From an uncultured Oscillospiraceae bacterium (GTDB lineage Bacteria > Bacillota > Clostridia > Oscillospirales > Ruminococcaceae): a DNA stretch of 16,029 nt. The stretch lies in NCBI GenBank assembly GCA_934527255.1, contig CAKTAM010000039.1, positions 1 through 16,029 on the forward strand. Reading direction: 5' to 3'. A program made the translations under genes and the position numbers. Below, one piece after another: positions 1-6,387 of this stretch. The notes under the pieces are model-generated. The model ran no database searches, was not told the origin of the DNA, and saw only the letters and a list, made by a program, of their open reading frames with translations. The stretch's first letter is position 1. Each line of letters opens with the position of its first letter.

Positions 1-38
1 AAGTGAAAAAAGGCTTTGCCGTTCTTTTTGCCGCGCTC

Positions 39-67
39 TTTACAAAACGAAGCGTTCCTGTCATAAT
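39..67 (+). promoter_or_regulatory. Sigma-70/SigA-type promoter for the first gene
   Basis: A TTTACA box at 39-44 and a CATAAT box at 62-67 are separated by exactly 17 bases; each differs from consensus by one base. Transcription would start near 74, about 50 bases before the ATG at 127, which fits the AGAAAGG ribosome binding site that follows. Confidence 0.55.
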
Positions 68-126
68 AGAAAACAGAGCCTCTCGCTTTTTTAACGGCAC
101 ACGGAACAGAAAGGCGGCGACTTTTT

Positions 127-666
127 ATGCAGGAGCGGGACAACACCTTTTTTGAAGCCTACAAACGGCTGGATCGTCTTTGCGCGGATATGTATGGCGG
201 CCAGAACGACGTCAGCCAGTATCTTGAGGATATGGAGCGCCAGCCGTACCGTGACCGGCTGGCAGTTCCCCGGTGGGAGGAAAGCTACAAGACCCTGAAG
301 CACCTGCGGTGGGTGCGCAACCGGATCGCGCATGAAACAGGCACGGTCTCCGTCTGTGAGGAGCAGGATCTTCGGGATGTCACCGGCTTTTATAACGCTA
401 TTCTGGCGGGGCAGGACCCTTTGGCGACGCTTTACAGGCGTCGCCGGGCCCCGACGCCCCGCACCGCACCGGCTGTCTGCCGGCGGTGCTTTTGGCCCTT
501 GCCGTGGCCATCTGCCTGCTGGTTCTCTTTTTTAACCGACCGCCGCAAAATATGGCTGCCCTACTTTCGGCGCCCGGCCGGTTTATCTGAGCCGTTGAAG
601 GTCTGCTCCTTTCTTCCGCAAAAAAATTTTTCTTTGGCCGACAAAAACCGCGCCGCCCTCTTCTGA
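127..666 (+). CDS. Hypothetical protein with conserved-looking N-terminus; 3' end apparently frameshifted
   Basis: I cannot name this family. The first ~100 residues look like genuine protein: a charged, probably helical segment with the phrases EAYKRLDRLC and LKHLRWVRNRIAHETG. The latter resembles the RNxxAH motif seen in HEPN-like and other small helical proteins, which is only a resemblance. The start ATG follows AGAAAGG at 9 bases. After about residue 100 (LAGQDPLATL) the frame turns into Arg/Pro-rich sequence with no clear character. Reading frame 3 instead, from about 423 to the TGA at 588-590, gives a hydrophobic, membrane-helix-like run (AVLLALAVAICLLVLFF) and a short tail. The parent gene was therefore probably an N-terminal soluble domain plus one C-terminal transmembrane helix ending at 590, and a one-base deletion (or read error) between about 396 and 480 broke it. 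As the sequence stands, the ORF encodes 179 residues ending at 666. Confidence 0.6.
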   Translation: MQERDNTFFEAYKRLDRLCADMYGGQNDVSQYLEDMERQPYRDRLAVPRWEESYKTLKHLRWVRNRIAHETGTVSVCEEQDLRDVTGFYNAILAGQDPLATLYRRRRAPTPRTAPAVCRRCFWPLPWPSACWFSFLTDRRKIWLPYFRRPAGLSEPLKVCSFLPQKNFSLADKNRAALF

Positions 667-716
667 ATGGGTGACGCTGTTCTTTTTGTGCCGGGCACAA
701 ACGCCGGGCGGCCGCT

Positions 717-2879
717 TTACGTCTTGATAACGACCGGCAGTCTGCTTCCCAGACGGCTGAGCAGCTCGTTGCTGATGCTGCCGGTGCGTGCGGCCACAAA
801 CGGGGCGGCTAAAGGGCTGGCCGCGTCCGTGTCGATCAACACTGCCGTGTCGCCGACGGCGACGCCCTCGGCGTCGGTGATATCGACGGCCAGCTGATCC
901 ATACAGATGCGCCCGAGGATAGGGACGAGATAGGGGCCGATCTGCACGCCGATCTTCTGACCGGACAGCGCACGCGGCAGCCCGTCGGCATAGCCGATGG
1001 GCAAAACGGCGATGCGGCTTTCCCTCGTAAGCTGACAGGCCCGGCCGTAGCCGACAAAATCGCCCTTTGGCACATTGCGGATGAGCGCCACCCGCGCCTT
1101 TACGGCAAGCACCGGGCGCAGCGGCAGCTGCAGGGCTGTTTTCTCCTGCGGGGCACTGGGCACGCCGTACAGCGCAATGCCTGCCCGCACATAGCTGCAC
1201 GACAGCCCCGGATCGGCATCGGATGCCTGTGCCCTGGGATAGTTCAGCAGACCGTAGCTGCTTTGCAGGTGCAGGCGGGGCACGGGCAGGCCGTCTGCCT
1301 TCAGGCGGGCCGCCAGCGCATAAAAGCACTGTATCTGCCCCTTTGTAAAGGCGGCATCCTCCGGTGACTGACTGTCACAGCAGCACAGGTGGGTGAACAT
1401 GCCCTCTACCCGCAGGCAGCGCAGGCCAAAGACCCGCCGCACGCCATCGGTATCCTCCGCCGCAAAGCCCAGACGGTGCATGCCGCTGTCAACGGCGATG
1501 TGCACGCTGACCAAAACGCCCTGCCGGTTCAGGCGCGCGGCATAATCGGCATCCAGCAGTGTCTGGGTCAGGCGGTATTTTTTCAGCTCTCCGGCGCGGC
1601 GTACATCTGTAAAGCCAAGGATCAGAATGCTGCCCCGGATGCCATAGCGGCGCAGACGGATGCCCTCCTCGATGGTGGCGACGGCAAAGGCGCCGACGCC
1701 CTGCTTTTCCAACTGTACCGCAACGGCATAGTCGCCGTGTCCGTAAGCATCCGCCTTGACGACCGCCATCAGCGCGCAGCCCGACGGAAGCGCCGCCTGC
1801 AGAACCGCGGCGTTGTGGGCAAGGTTGGCCAGATCCAGCTCAATGTAAGCGCGGCCGGTTTTCGGCTCGTACCGCGGACGGGCGACAAGGCGGCCCCACA
1901 GCGCCGCCCCTACACCGCCGAACGCCAGCGACGCCGCGCAGACCGCGGCAAAGTGCACCAGACTGTTGTCGACCAACAGCGCCTGCAGCCGCAGCAGCTT
2001 TGCCGCGGCCCGCACCGCCACGATCAGCATGGGATGCGCCAGATAGACCAGCAGCGAGGCAGGGCGCAGCCAGCGCACCCGCCGCCCGCGCAGCTGCAGC
2101 GCAAGCGCGAACAGAAATACCGTGCAGGGCAGCAGAAACACATACATACTGTCATGGCGCGGAACGGCATTTTTGCGCAGCAGAACCGCCTCGGCCAGCA
2201 GCAACGCAAAGCTGACGGCAAACCCGGCAAGCGCCTGCTTTTTGGTCGGGCGGCGTTGGCTATCTGCCAGAAAGCCGCCCAGCATCAGAAATACCGGGGC
2301 GAAGAAAATGCCGTTGCGGGTGTGGTCAAACAGCTCAAACAGCAGCGCATAAAGCTGCCGGAAAACCGGCAGCTTTACCGCAAGGCCGTAATAGCTGTCG
2401 CCCAGCAGGCCAAACAGGTACAGAATGCCCGCCGCAGCCAGCCCGCGGCCATAGCCCCACTTTTCCGTCAGCCGCCACGCAAGCAGCATGCCCAGCATGG
2501 AGGCTGGAAGATACCACAAATGGTAGAACGTTCCCTCAAACACCAGTGTCTTCAGCAGGCGGGGCAGCAGATGCGGCTGTGAAAAAGCGCCGTTATACAG
2601 GTTCAGCGGCAGATACGCCGCAATTGCCGCGGCATAGAGCACACCGGTTTTTTGCAGAAAATGCCGCAGTCGGCTGTCATCGGCCCGGTAGCGCGACAGG
2701 GTAAAATAGCCCGTCGTCAGGAAAAAGAACGGAACGGCAAGCCGGGCGACGACCCTTGTCAGCAGAAAGTCGCCCCACGGCCAGAGATCGGCCAGCGGGG
2801 AGGTGTGAACGGTCACGACCAGAACGGCGGCCAGCAGGCGCAGGCGGTCAATGCCGGGGCAATAGCGGTTTTCACTCAT
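717..2879 (-). CDS. vanT: VanT-type membrane serine racemase (acyltransferase-like membrane domain + alanine racemase domain)
   Basis: This 720-residue protein has the two-part architecture of VanT, the enzyme that converts L-Ser to D-Ser in VanC/VanE/VanG-type glycopeptide resistance. Residues ~1-335 form a multi-pass membrane domain of the acyltransferase-3 type (hydrophobic helices throughout, early H25 in VVTVHTSPL). Residues ~340-720 form a PLP-dependent alanine-racemase domain. The PLP lysine is K375 in VVKADAYGHG, the catalytic tyrosine is Y611 in GYGR, and the conserved GRICMDQ is at 656-662. In the C-terminal SISNELLSRLG, N704 aligns with Tyr354 of Geobacillus alanine racemase; Asn at this site is the substitution linked to serine racemisation in VanT. 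The start ATG overlaps the vanXY stop (ATGA), with a GGGGG ribosome binding site, so the two are probably translationally coupled. It is the last gene of the operon. VanT of the VanG type has a similar length (about 710 residues, from memory). Serine preference is inferred from N704 and context. Confidence 0.93.
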   Translation of the reverse strand: MSENRYCPGIDRLRLLAAVLVVTVHTSPLADLWPWGDFLLTRVVARLAVPFFFLTTGYFTLSRYRADDSRLRHFLQKTGVLYAAAIAAYLPLNLYNGAFSQPHLLPRLLKTLVFEGTFYHLWYLPASMLGMLLAWRLTEKWGYGRGLAAAGILYLFGLLGDSYYGLAVKLPVFRQLYALLFELFDHTRNGIFFAPVFLMLGGFLADSQRRPTKKQALAGFAVSFALLLAEAVLLRKNAVPRHDSMYVFLLPCTVFLFALALQLRGRRVRWLRPASLLVYLAHPMLIVAVRAAAKLLRLQALLVDNSLVHFAAVCAASLAFGGVGAALWGRLVARPRYEPKTGRAYIELDLANLAHNAAVLQAALPSGCALMAVVKADAYGHGDYAVAVQLEKQGVGAFAVATIEEGIRLRRYGIRGSILILGFTDVRRAGELKKYRLTQTLLDADYAARLNRQGVLVSVHIAVDSGMHRLGFAAEDTDGVRRVFGLRCLRVEGMFTHLCCCDSQSPEDAAFTKGQIQCFYALAARLKADGLPVPRLHLQSSYGLLNYPRAQASDADPGLSCSYVRAGIALYGVPSAPQEKTALQLPLRPVLAVKARVALIRNVPKGDFVGYGRACQLTRESRIAVLPIGYADGLPRALSGQKIGVQIGPYLVPILGRICMDQLAVDITDAEGVAVGDTAVLIDTDAASPLAAPFVAARTGSISNELLSRLGSRLPVVIKT

Positions 2880-3622
2880 CGCGCATCCCCCTGCAGTGTG
2901 ACCAGAAAGCCGTCCGTGTTATTGCCGGAGACCTGACAGCACAGCTCTTTTGGCCAGCTGACCGTCGTCTGCTGCTGAGCGGCGGGCAGATAATACAGCT
3001 GCGCCCCCCGAAAAAGCAGCGGCCGCTCGGGCGTGCAGCGCCTGAGCATCGCGTGGTATTCCTCCAGCGTCAGCTCCTGCTGCGCCATCAGCAGCGCGTG
3101 CGGCAGCCCCACATAGCGAAAATGCCACGGCTCATGCGCGATGCCCGTAACGCTTTCTTTTCCGGCGGGATAGCGCTGGATAAAGCCGAAGTGCGGCGCG
3201 GCCTGGCGAAAGCGCTGGCAAATGCCGTCATAGGGAAAATCCGGACAGAGAAAATCAATGCTTTCCGCCTGCAGCCCCAGGTCGATGGCCAGCCCGGTCT
3301 GGTGCTCGCTGCAGTCGGGCAGCGCGACAAACTGCCGCGTGAAGGCCTCGCCGTTTTCGCGCAGAGAATCGACATAAAGCCGGGCCTGCTCTGCCCTGCT
3401 GCGATACCCGCTGACAGGTACGATCTGCCCCTGCGCCGAAAGCGCCCGCAGCGCGGCCTGCAGCGCGGCGGCCGCCTCGCGGCGAAGCAGAAGCTCCGGG
3501 TGCCCGGTGCTGACCGGCACCAGCTGCCGCCCCTGCGCCCCCTGCAGCGGGCAGCTTTGGTTGACAAGGATCAGACTGCCCTCATGCACGCTGCTTTCGT
3601 TCAAAATACACGAGTTCATCAT
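2876..3622 (-). CDS. vanXY: VanXY-type D,D-dipeptidase/D,D-carboxypeptidase (peptidase M15B)
   Basis: This 248-residue cytoplasmic zinc peptidase has no signal peptide or membrane helix, as expected for VanXY and unlike membrane-anchored VanY. The M15 family core is complete: SGYRS at 71-75, SEHQTGLAIDLG at 105-116 giving zinc ligands H107 and D114, and HEPWHFRYVG at 163-172 giving catalytic E164 and zinc ligand H167. The VanXY role is to hydrolyse the D-Ala-D-Ala dipeptide and trim the last D-Ala from UDP-MurNAc-pentapeptide[D-Ala], so that precursors ending in D-Ala-D-Ser dominate. The gene starts with two tandem ATG codons; the first overlaps the TGA of the ligase (ATGATGA), and its own stop overlaps the vanT start. 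Placement between ligase and racemase matches vanG-vanXY-vanT. Whether it has both activities or only one cannot be told from sequence; VanXY rather than plain VanY rests on the missing anchor, length and context. Confidence 0.9.
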   Translation of the reverse strand: MMNSCILNESSVHEGSLILVNQSCPLQGAQGRQLVPVSTGHPELLLRREAAAALQAALRALSAQGQIVPVSGYRSRAEQARLYVDSLRENGEAFTRQFVALPDCSEHQTGLAIDLGLQAESIDFLCPDFPYDGICQRFRQAAPHFGFIQRYPAGKESVTGIAHEPWHFRYVGLPHALLMAQQELTLEEYHAMLRRCTPERPLLFRGAQLYYLPAAQQQTTVSWPKELCCQVSGNNTDGFLVTLQGDAR

Positions 3623-4671
3623 TTTTCATACAGTCCCAGCAGCTTTTCCAGCATTTGCGGAAAAGACAAGCCGATCCCTTTCATCATATTGGGGTAGCGG
3701 CTGTGGGAGGTAAAGCCCGGTATGGTGTTGACCTCGTTAAAAAACAGTTCGCCCGTCGGCGTTAAAAACAGATCGACCCGTGCAAAGCCCTCACAGCCCA
3801 ACACGCGGAAAATGCGCTTGGCCGCCTGCTGCACGCGCCGCTCGGTCTGGGCATCGATGCGGGCAGGCATATGGATGCGGGAGGTTTTCAGCGTATATTT
3901 TTCGGTATAATCGAAGAAGCCGCCGGAAAGCTCGATCTCATCCACCCGGCCGACCGTCAGCTCCTCCCGGCCAAGAACGGCACAGCCGACCTCGAAGCCG
4001 TCGACAGCCTCCTCCACAATGATCTGCGAATCCTGTGCAAAAGCCAGCCGAAGAGCCGCCTCCAGCTCTTCCGGCGCTGTGACCCGGCTGACGCCAAAGG
4101 AGGAACCGGCCCGCACCGGCTTGACAAACACCGGGAACCGCAGCTCTGCGGCGATCTCCTGCTGTGCCGCAGCCAACCGGGCCTGCGAAAACACCAGCGC
4201 ACGCGGCACGGCGATCCCCGCAAGGGAAACCAGCTTATGCGCCCTGTCCTTATCCATACACAGCGCCGAGGCAAGTGTGCCGCAGCCCACGACAGGGATA
4301 CCGGCAAGCTCCAAAAGGCCCTGCACCGTTCCGTCCTCGCCGTTTTTGCCGTGCAGCACCGGAAAAGCCAGATCGACCCTTTGCAGCCGGTATTGCCCGT
4401 TGACCTGCTCGAGGAAGCCGCCCGCAGAGCGATCCTGCGAAAAGACGACCCGATGCAGCTGCGCGTGCTGGCTGCACCAGTCGCCCGACGCAATGTGGGC
4501 AAGCGCGCCGGTGTAATGGTACCAGTCGCCGCCGCGGGTGATGCCGATGGGGTACACCTCATATTTTTCCGCGCGGATGTTCTCCAGCACGGCGGCGGCC
4601 GACTGCAGCGATACCTCATACTCGCTGGAATGACCGCCGAACAGAACCGCCAGTTTCTTTCTGTCTTCCAT
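3619..4671 (-). CDS. vanG: VanG-type D-alanine:D-serine ligase
   Basis: This 350-residue ATP-grasp ligase would join D-Ala to D-Ser to make the D-Ala-D-Ser terminus that lowers vancomycin affinity. From memory of the Enterococcus faecalis VanG sequence (349 residues), similarity runs end to end without gaps: SEYEVSLQSA at 16-25, FPVLHGKNGEDGT at 103-115, CMDKDRAHKLVSLAGI at 138-153, VKPVRAGSSFG at 183-193, FFDYTEKYTLK at 252-262 and FNEVNTIPGFTSHSRYPNMM at 311-330. The three residues reported to recognise D-Ser in VanG (D243, F252, R324) are present here as D244, F253 and R325. Two ATGs (4674 and 4671) and an upstream TTG (4680) are possible starts. The AGAAAGG ribosome binding site lies 9 bases before 4671 and 6 before 4674; 4671 best matches the VanG length. 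It is the first gene of the operon and overlaps vanXY by four bases. An ordinary D-Ala:D-Ala ligase is unlikely given the D-Ser signature and its partners. Confidence 0.93.
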   Translation of the reverse strand: MEDRKKLAVLFGGHSSEYEVSLQSAAAVLENIRAEKYEVYPIGITRGGDWYHYTGALAHIASGDWCSQHAQLHRVVFSQDRSAGGFLEQVNGQYRLQRVDLAFPVLHGKNGEDGTVQGLLELAGIPVVGCGTLASALCMDKDRAHKLVSLAGIAVPRALVFSQARLAAAQQEIAAELRFPVFVKPVRAGSSFGVSRVTAPEELEAALRLAFAQDSQIIVEEAVDGFEVGCAVLGREELTVGRVDEIELSGGFFDYTEKYTLKTSRIHMPARIDAQTERRVQQAAKRIFRVLGCEGFARVDLFLTPTGELFFNEVNTIPGFTSHSRYPNMMKGIGLSFPQMLEKLLGLYEK

Positions 4672-4704
4672 CATACACAACCTTTCTTCCTGCCTGTTAA
4701 AACG

Positions 4705-4723
4705 AAAAAGAGGGGCCGCCCTC
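4705..4723 (-). terminator. Attenuator-like hairpin in the vanG leader
   Basis: On the minus strand GAGGG and CCCTC pair around a four-base CGGC loop and are followed at once by TTTTTCGTTTT. The G-run just before it can add G-U pairs with the T-run. It lies between the candidate promoter and the vanG ribosome binding site, so it would act on vanG itself. The stem is short (5 bp), so termination strength is uncertain. Confidence 0.4.
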
Positions 4724-4810
4724 CCCCCTGCGGGGAACAGCGCTTCGCCGCCCGATGCATCTTTTCTGCCGGGCGCTTCGCCGCCGACCGACGGCCCGGG
4801 GAACGTATTC

Positions 4811-4816
4811 AGTATA
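4811..4816 (-). promoter_or_regulatory. Candidate -10 box of the vanG-vanXY-vanT promoter
   Basis: On the minus strand TATACT matches the -10 consensus TATAAT at five of six positions. No good -35 box lies 16-18 bases upstream (the bases there are TTTTTC), as is common for activator-dependent promoters. Predicted start is near 4804, giving a leader of about 130 nt before vanG. It is the best -10 match I see between the terminator at 5204-5254 and vanG, but it is unproven. Confidence 0.35.
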
Positions 4817-4830
4817 CCGGATATCCGATA
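4815..4830. promoter_or_regulatory. Palindrome abutting the candidate vanG -10 box
   Basis: CGGATATCCG at 4818-4827 is a perfect 10-base palindrome, flanked by TA/TA that also pair (TAcCGGATATCCGaTA). It occupies the spacer between -10 and -35 of the candidate van promoter, a typical place for a repressor operator. No regulator is assigned; chance is possible. Confidence 0.3.
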
Positions 4831-4910
4831 AAGGAAAAATGCGGCAGCACCTTAAGATTTTTGAAAGTCTTTCGGTACATTTGTTTTCTGCCGCTGCAAA
4901 AGCCGTGCTA

Positions 4911-4931
4911 CTGCCGCAGCTTTTGCGGCAG
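4911..4931. repeat. Perfect 8-bp inverted repeat (hairpin)
   Basis: CTGCCGCA and TGCGGCAG flank a five-base loop (GCTTT). A neighbouring GCAAAAGC at 4896-4903 can instead pair with GCTTTTGC at 4919-4926, giving an alternative fold. There is no adjacent T-run, so it is not an intrinsic terminator in either direction. Function unknown. Confidence 0.4.
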
Positions 4932-5104
4932 CTCTCGCCTCACTTTGGCGCTGCACCTTCGCTGCGGCGCGCAGCAGATCCAAAGGCCATCGCAGAACAC
5001 CGGCAAAGCGTATTTCCCAAGCGTGCAATCAGAACATTTTTGACAAAACACCGCCAAGGCCGACCGGCGGCCGCTGTTCCCTGCCGGTCTCCCTTTGGCA
5101 AATA

Positions 5105-5136
5105 CCGCCGGAGTGCTTTGGTAAAAAGCACGGCGG
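5105..5136. repeat. Bulged inverted repeat (hairpin)
   Basis: CCGCC (5105-5109) and GGCGG (5132-5136) pair outside GTGCTTT (5113-5119) and AAAGCAC (5125-5131), with a three-base bulge and a five-base loop. This gives about 12 paired bases. Its role is unknown; it lies in the gene-poor stretch upstream of vanG. Confidence 0.4.
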
Positions 5137-5203
5137 CAAACGGCCCTCGCCATTTCCCCTTTCACAAAAAAAGAACCGCGCCGCGCAGCCGTTTTTCCGC
5201 GCA

Positions 5204-5254
5204 AAAAAGCCTCTGTTTTTCGTACCCTTATCGTACCAAAAACAGAGGCTTTTT
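5204..5254. terminator. Strong, symmetric (bidirectional) intrinsic terminator
   Basis: A perfect 17-bp stem, AAAAAGCCTCTGTTTTT at 5204-5220 against its complement at 5238-5254, encloses a 17-base loop in which two GTAC copies can pair further. Both strands read stem followed by T-run, so it can stop transcription either way. On the minus strand it would end the der/uppP transcript after the histidine-kinase stump, and it separates that transcript from vanG. Confidence 0.85.
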
Positions 5255-5310
5255 CCTTTGTGCGTCTGTACGAACGCCCTCTTTTTCTTTGCGGAATTCT
5301 TACGGTTTTC

Positions 5311-5449
5311 CTACGAAAGCGGAAGCGTCACGGTGAAGGTGACCGAGCCCTCCGCGCTTACGGCATCAACGGTGCCGCCGTGCAGCTCCACAAGCTGCCG
5401 GGCAATGGCCAGCCCCAGCCCCGCGCCGCACTGCGGGGCGGCCCCGTCA
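5311..5449 (-). pseudogene. C-terminal stump of a sensor histidine kinase (possible vanS remnant)
   Basis: Only about 45 codons are left: DGAAPQCGAGLGLAIARQLV and the following ELHGGTVDAVSAEGSVTFTV, ending TLPLS and a stop. This is the G2 box (GAGLGLAIA) and last beta strands of the histidine-kinase ATPase domain (HATPase_c). The usual sensor, HAMP, H-box, N-box and G1 box are missing. Reading upstream in the same frame runs into uppP out of frame, giving nonsense. Homology begins essentially at the uppP stop codon (5447-5449), with no start codon or ribosome binding site of its own, which looks like a deletion junction. It lies on the same strand as, and upstream of, vanG, where vanS is found in VanG-type operons, so a decayed vanS is a reasonable inference. 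A fragment this short cannot be assigned to a subfamily by eye. Confidence 0.8.
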
Positions 5450-6277
5450 GCGAATGAGAAAATAGGCCAGCACGACCAGCCCCAGCACAATGCGGTAAAT
5501 GCCGAAAACGCGGAAATCGTGCCGCTTGACAAACCGCACCAGAAAACGGATGACCAGCAGCGACACCAGAAAGGCCACCAGCGTGCCGACCAGCAGCACC
5601 ATCCATTCGGTCGGGGTAAACTGCAGCCCGCCCTTGACAAGGTACTTGACGGTTTTCAGCCCGCTGGCCCCCACCATGACCGGTATGGCCATGAAAAACG
5701 AAAACTCGGCCGCCAGAGGACGATCCAGCCCCAGCAGCATGGCGCCCAGAATGGTAGAGCCGGAGCGGGACGTACCGGGCACGATGGACAGCACCTGAAA
5801 CAGACCGATCTGCGCCGCCTTGCGGTAGCTGAGCTGCTGCAGCGAGGTCACGGCGGGCTTTTTGCCGCGGCGGCTGTTTTCGATCACCAGGAACAGCACG
5901 CCGTACACGATGAGCGCCAGCGCCACGACCACATAGTTATAGAAATGCGCGTTGACAAAATCATCCAGCAACAGGCCAAGCACGCCCAGCGGCAGCACAC
6001 CTACCAGCACCTTGAACCACATCTGCCAGGTGCGCTTTTTCTGCTGCGGGCTTTTTTGCGGTGAAAACGGGTTGAGCGTATGAAAATACAGCACCACGAC
6101 CGCCAGAATGGAGCCCAGCTGAATGACGACCTGAAAAAGCTCGTAAAAAGCATCCGAGACCTTCAGCTGCACCAGCTCATCCAACAGGATCATATGGCCG
6201 GTGCTGCTGATGGGCAGCCATTCGGTCACGCCCTGCACAATGCCGAATAGCACCGCCTTGAAAAACTCGCCTACCAT
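5447..6277 (-). CDS. uppP: Undecaprenyl-diphosphate phosphatase (UppP/BacA)
   Basis: This 276-residue integral membrane protein dephosphorylates undecaprenyl pyrophosphate to recycle the lipid carrier for peptidoglycan and other wall polymers; loss of carrier recycling is also tied to bacitracin sensitivity. The two family signatures are present: QGVTEWLPISSTGH at 15-28, containing the (E/Q)xxxE motif, and PGTSRSGST at 167-175 with catalytic R171. Hydrophobic helices fill most of the rest, and the length is normal for BacA/UppP. I chose the ATG at 6277 because AAAGGAG sits 8 bases upstream; the open frame extends further with unlikely Arg/Gly-rich sequence. It follows der by about 110 bases. 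Its stop coincides with the start of the histidine-kinase stump, but its own C-terminus (LAYFLIR) looks intact, so the enzyme is probably functional. Confidence 0.95.
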   Translation of the reverse strand: MVGEFFKAVLFGIVQGVTEWLPISSTGHMILLDELVQLKVSDAFYELFQVVIQLGSILAVVVLYFHTLNPFSPQKSPQQKKRTWQMWFKVLVGVLPLGVLGLLLDDFVNAHFYNYVVVALALIVYGVLFLVIENSRRGKKPAVTSLQQLSYRKAAQIGLFQVLSIVPGTSRSGSTILGAMLLGLDRPLAAEFSFFMAIPVMVGASGLKTVKYLVKGGLQFTPTEWMVLLVGTLVAFLVSLLVIRFLVRFVKRHDFRVFGIYRIVLGLVVLAYFLIR

Positions 6278-6369
6278 GGGTCGCGCTCCTTTCTGTTTCA
6301 ACCAACGGCCGGCGCCCGTACACCGACGCCCGCCGAAGCAGCCTGCCGGGCGGCACACACCGCCCCTGT

Positions 6370-6387
6370 AAAAAAACGACCGTCGTT
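6370..6387 (-). terminator. Weak terminator-like hairpin at the end of der
   Basis: On the minus strand AACGA and TCGTT pair around CGG, followed by a run of seven T in all (part of it within the stem). The hairpin overlaps the der stop codon. With only 5 bp and an AT-rich base it would be a partial terminator at most. Confidence 0.4.

Larger units (their letters stand above)
4672..5203. other. Gene-poor region upstream of vanG (about 530 bp)
   Basis: I see no convincing gene here. An open frame on the minus strand (5204-4908) is Cys/Arg-rich with no recognisable domain. The stretch holds a candidate van promoter, an attenuator-like hairpin, a 13-base direct repeat (GCGCTTCGCCGCC at 4740-4752 and 4773-4785) and at least two good hairpins, all listed separately. 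In VanG-type operons this is where vanR/vanS or vanY/vanW would be expected; none is present. Confidence 0.6.

Noticed and set aside
682..698. TTTGTGC/GCACAAA hairpin between the first gene and vanT as a shared terminator
   Set aside because: The 7-bp stem is clean, but neither strand has a T-run after it, so I do not call it an intrinsic terminator.
1389..2582. Long open frame on the plus strand across vanT
   Set aside because: It is antisense to vanT, rich in Gln/Arg/Ala as expected from reading GC-rich codons backwards, and shows no domain.
3619..4671. Plain D-Ala:D-Ala ligase (Ddl)
   Set aside because: End-to-end resemblance to VanG, the D-Ser residue set and the vanXY/vanT partners argue for D-Ala:D-Ser ligase.
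4908..5204. 98-codon open frame on the minus strand upstream of vanG
   Set aside because: Cys/Arg-rich with no domain, overlapping hairpins; its start codon abuts the terminator stem. Treated as non-coding, though a decayed gene cannot be excluded.
5311..5640. 109-residue frame read as a whole small kinase-like protein
   Set aside because: Only the last ~45 codons are kinase-like; the rest is uppP read out of frame, so a fusion protein is unlikely.
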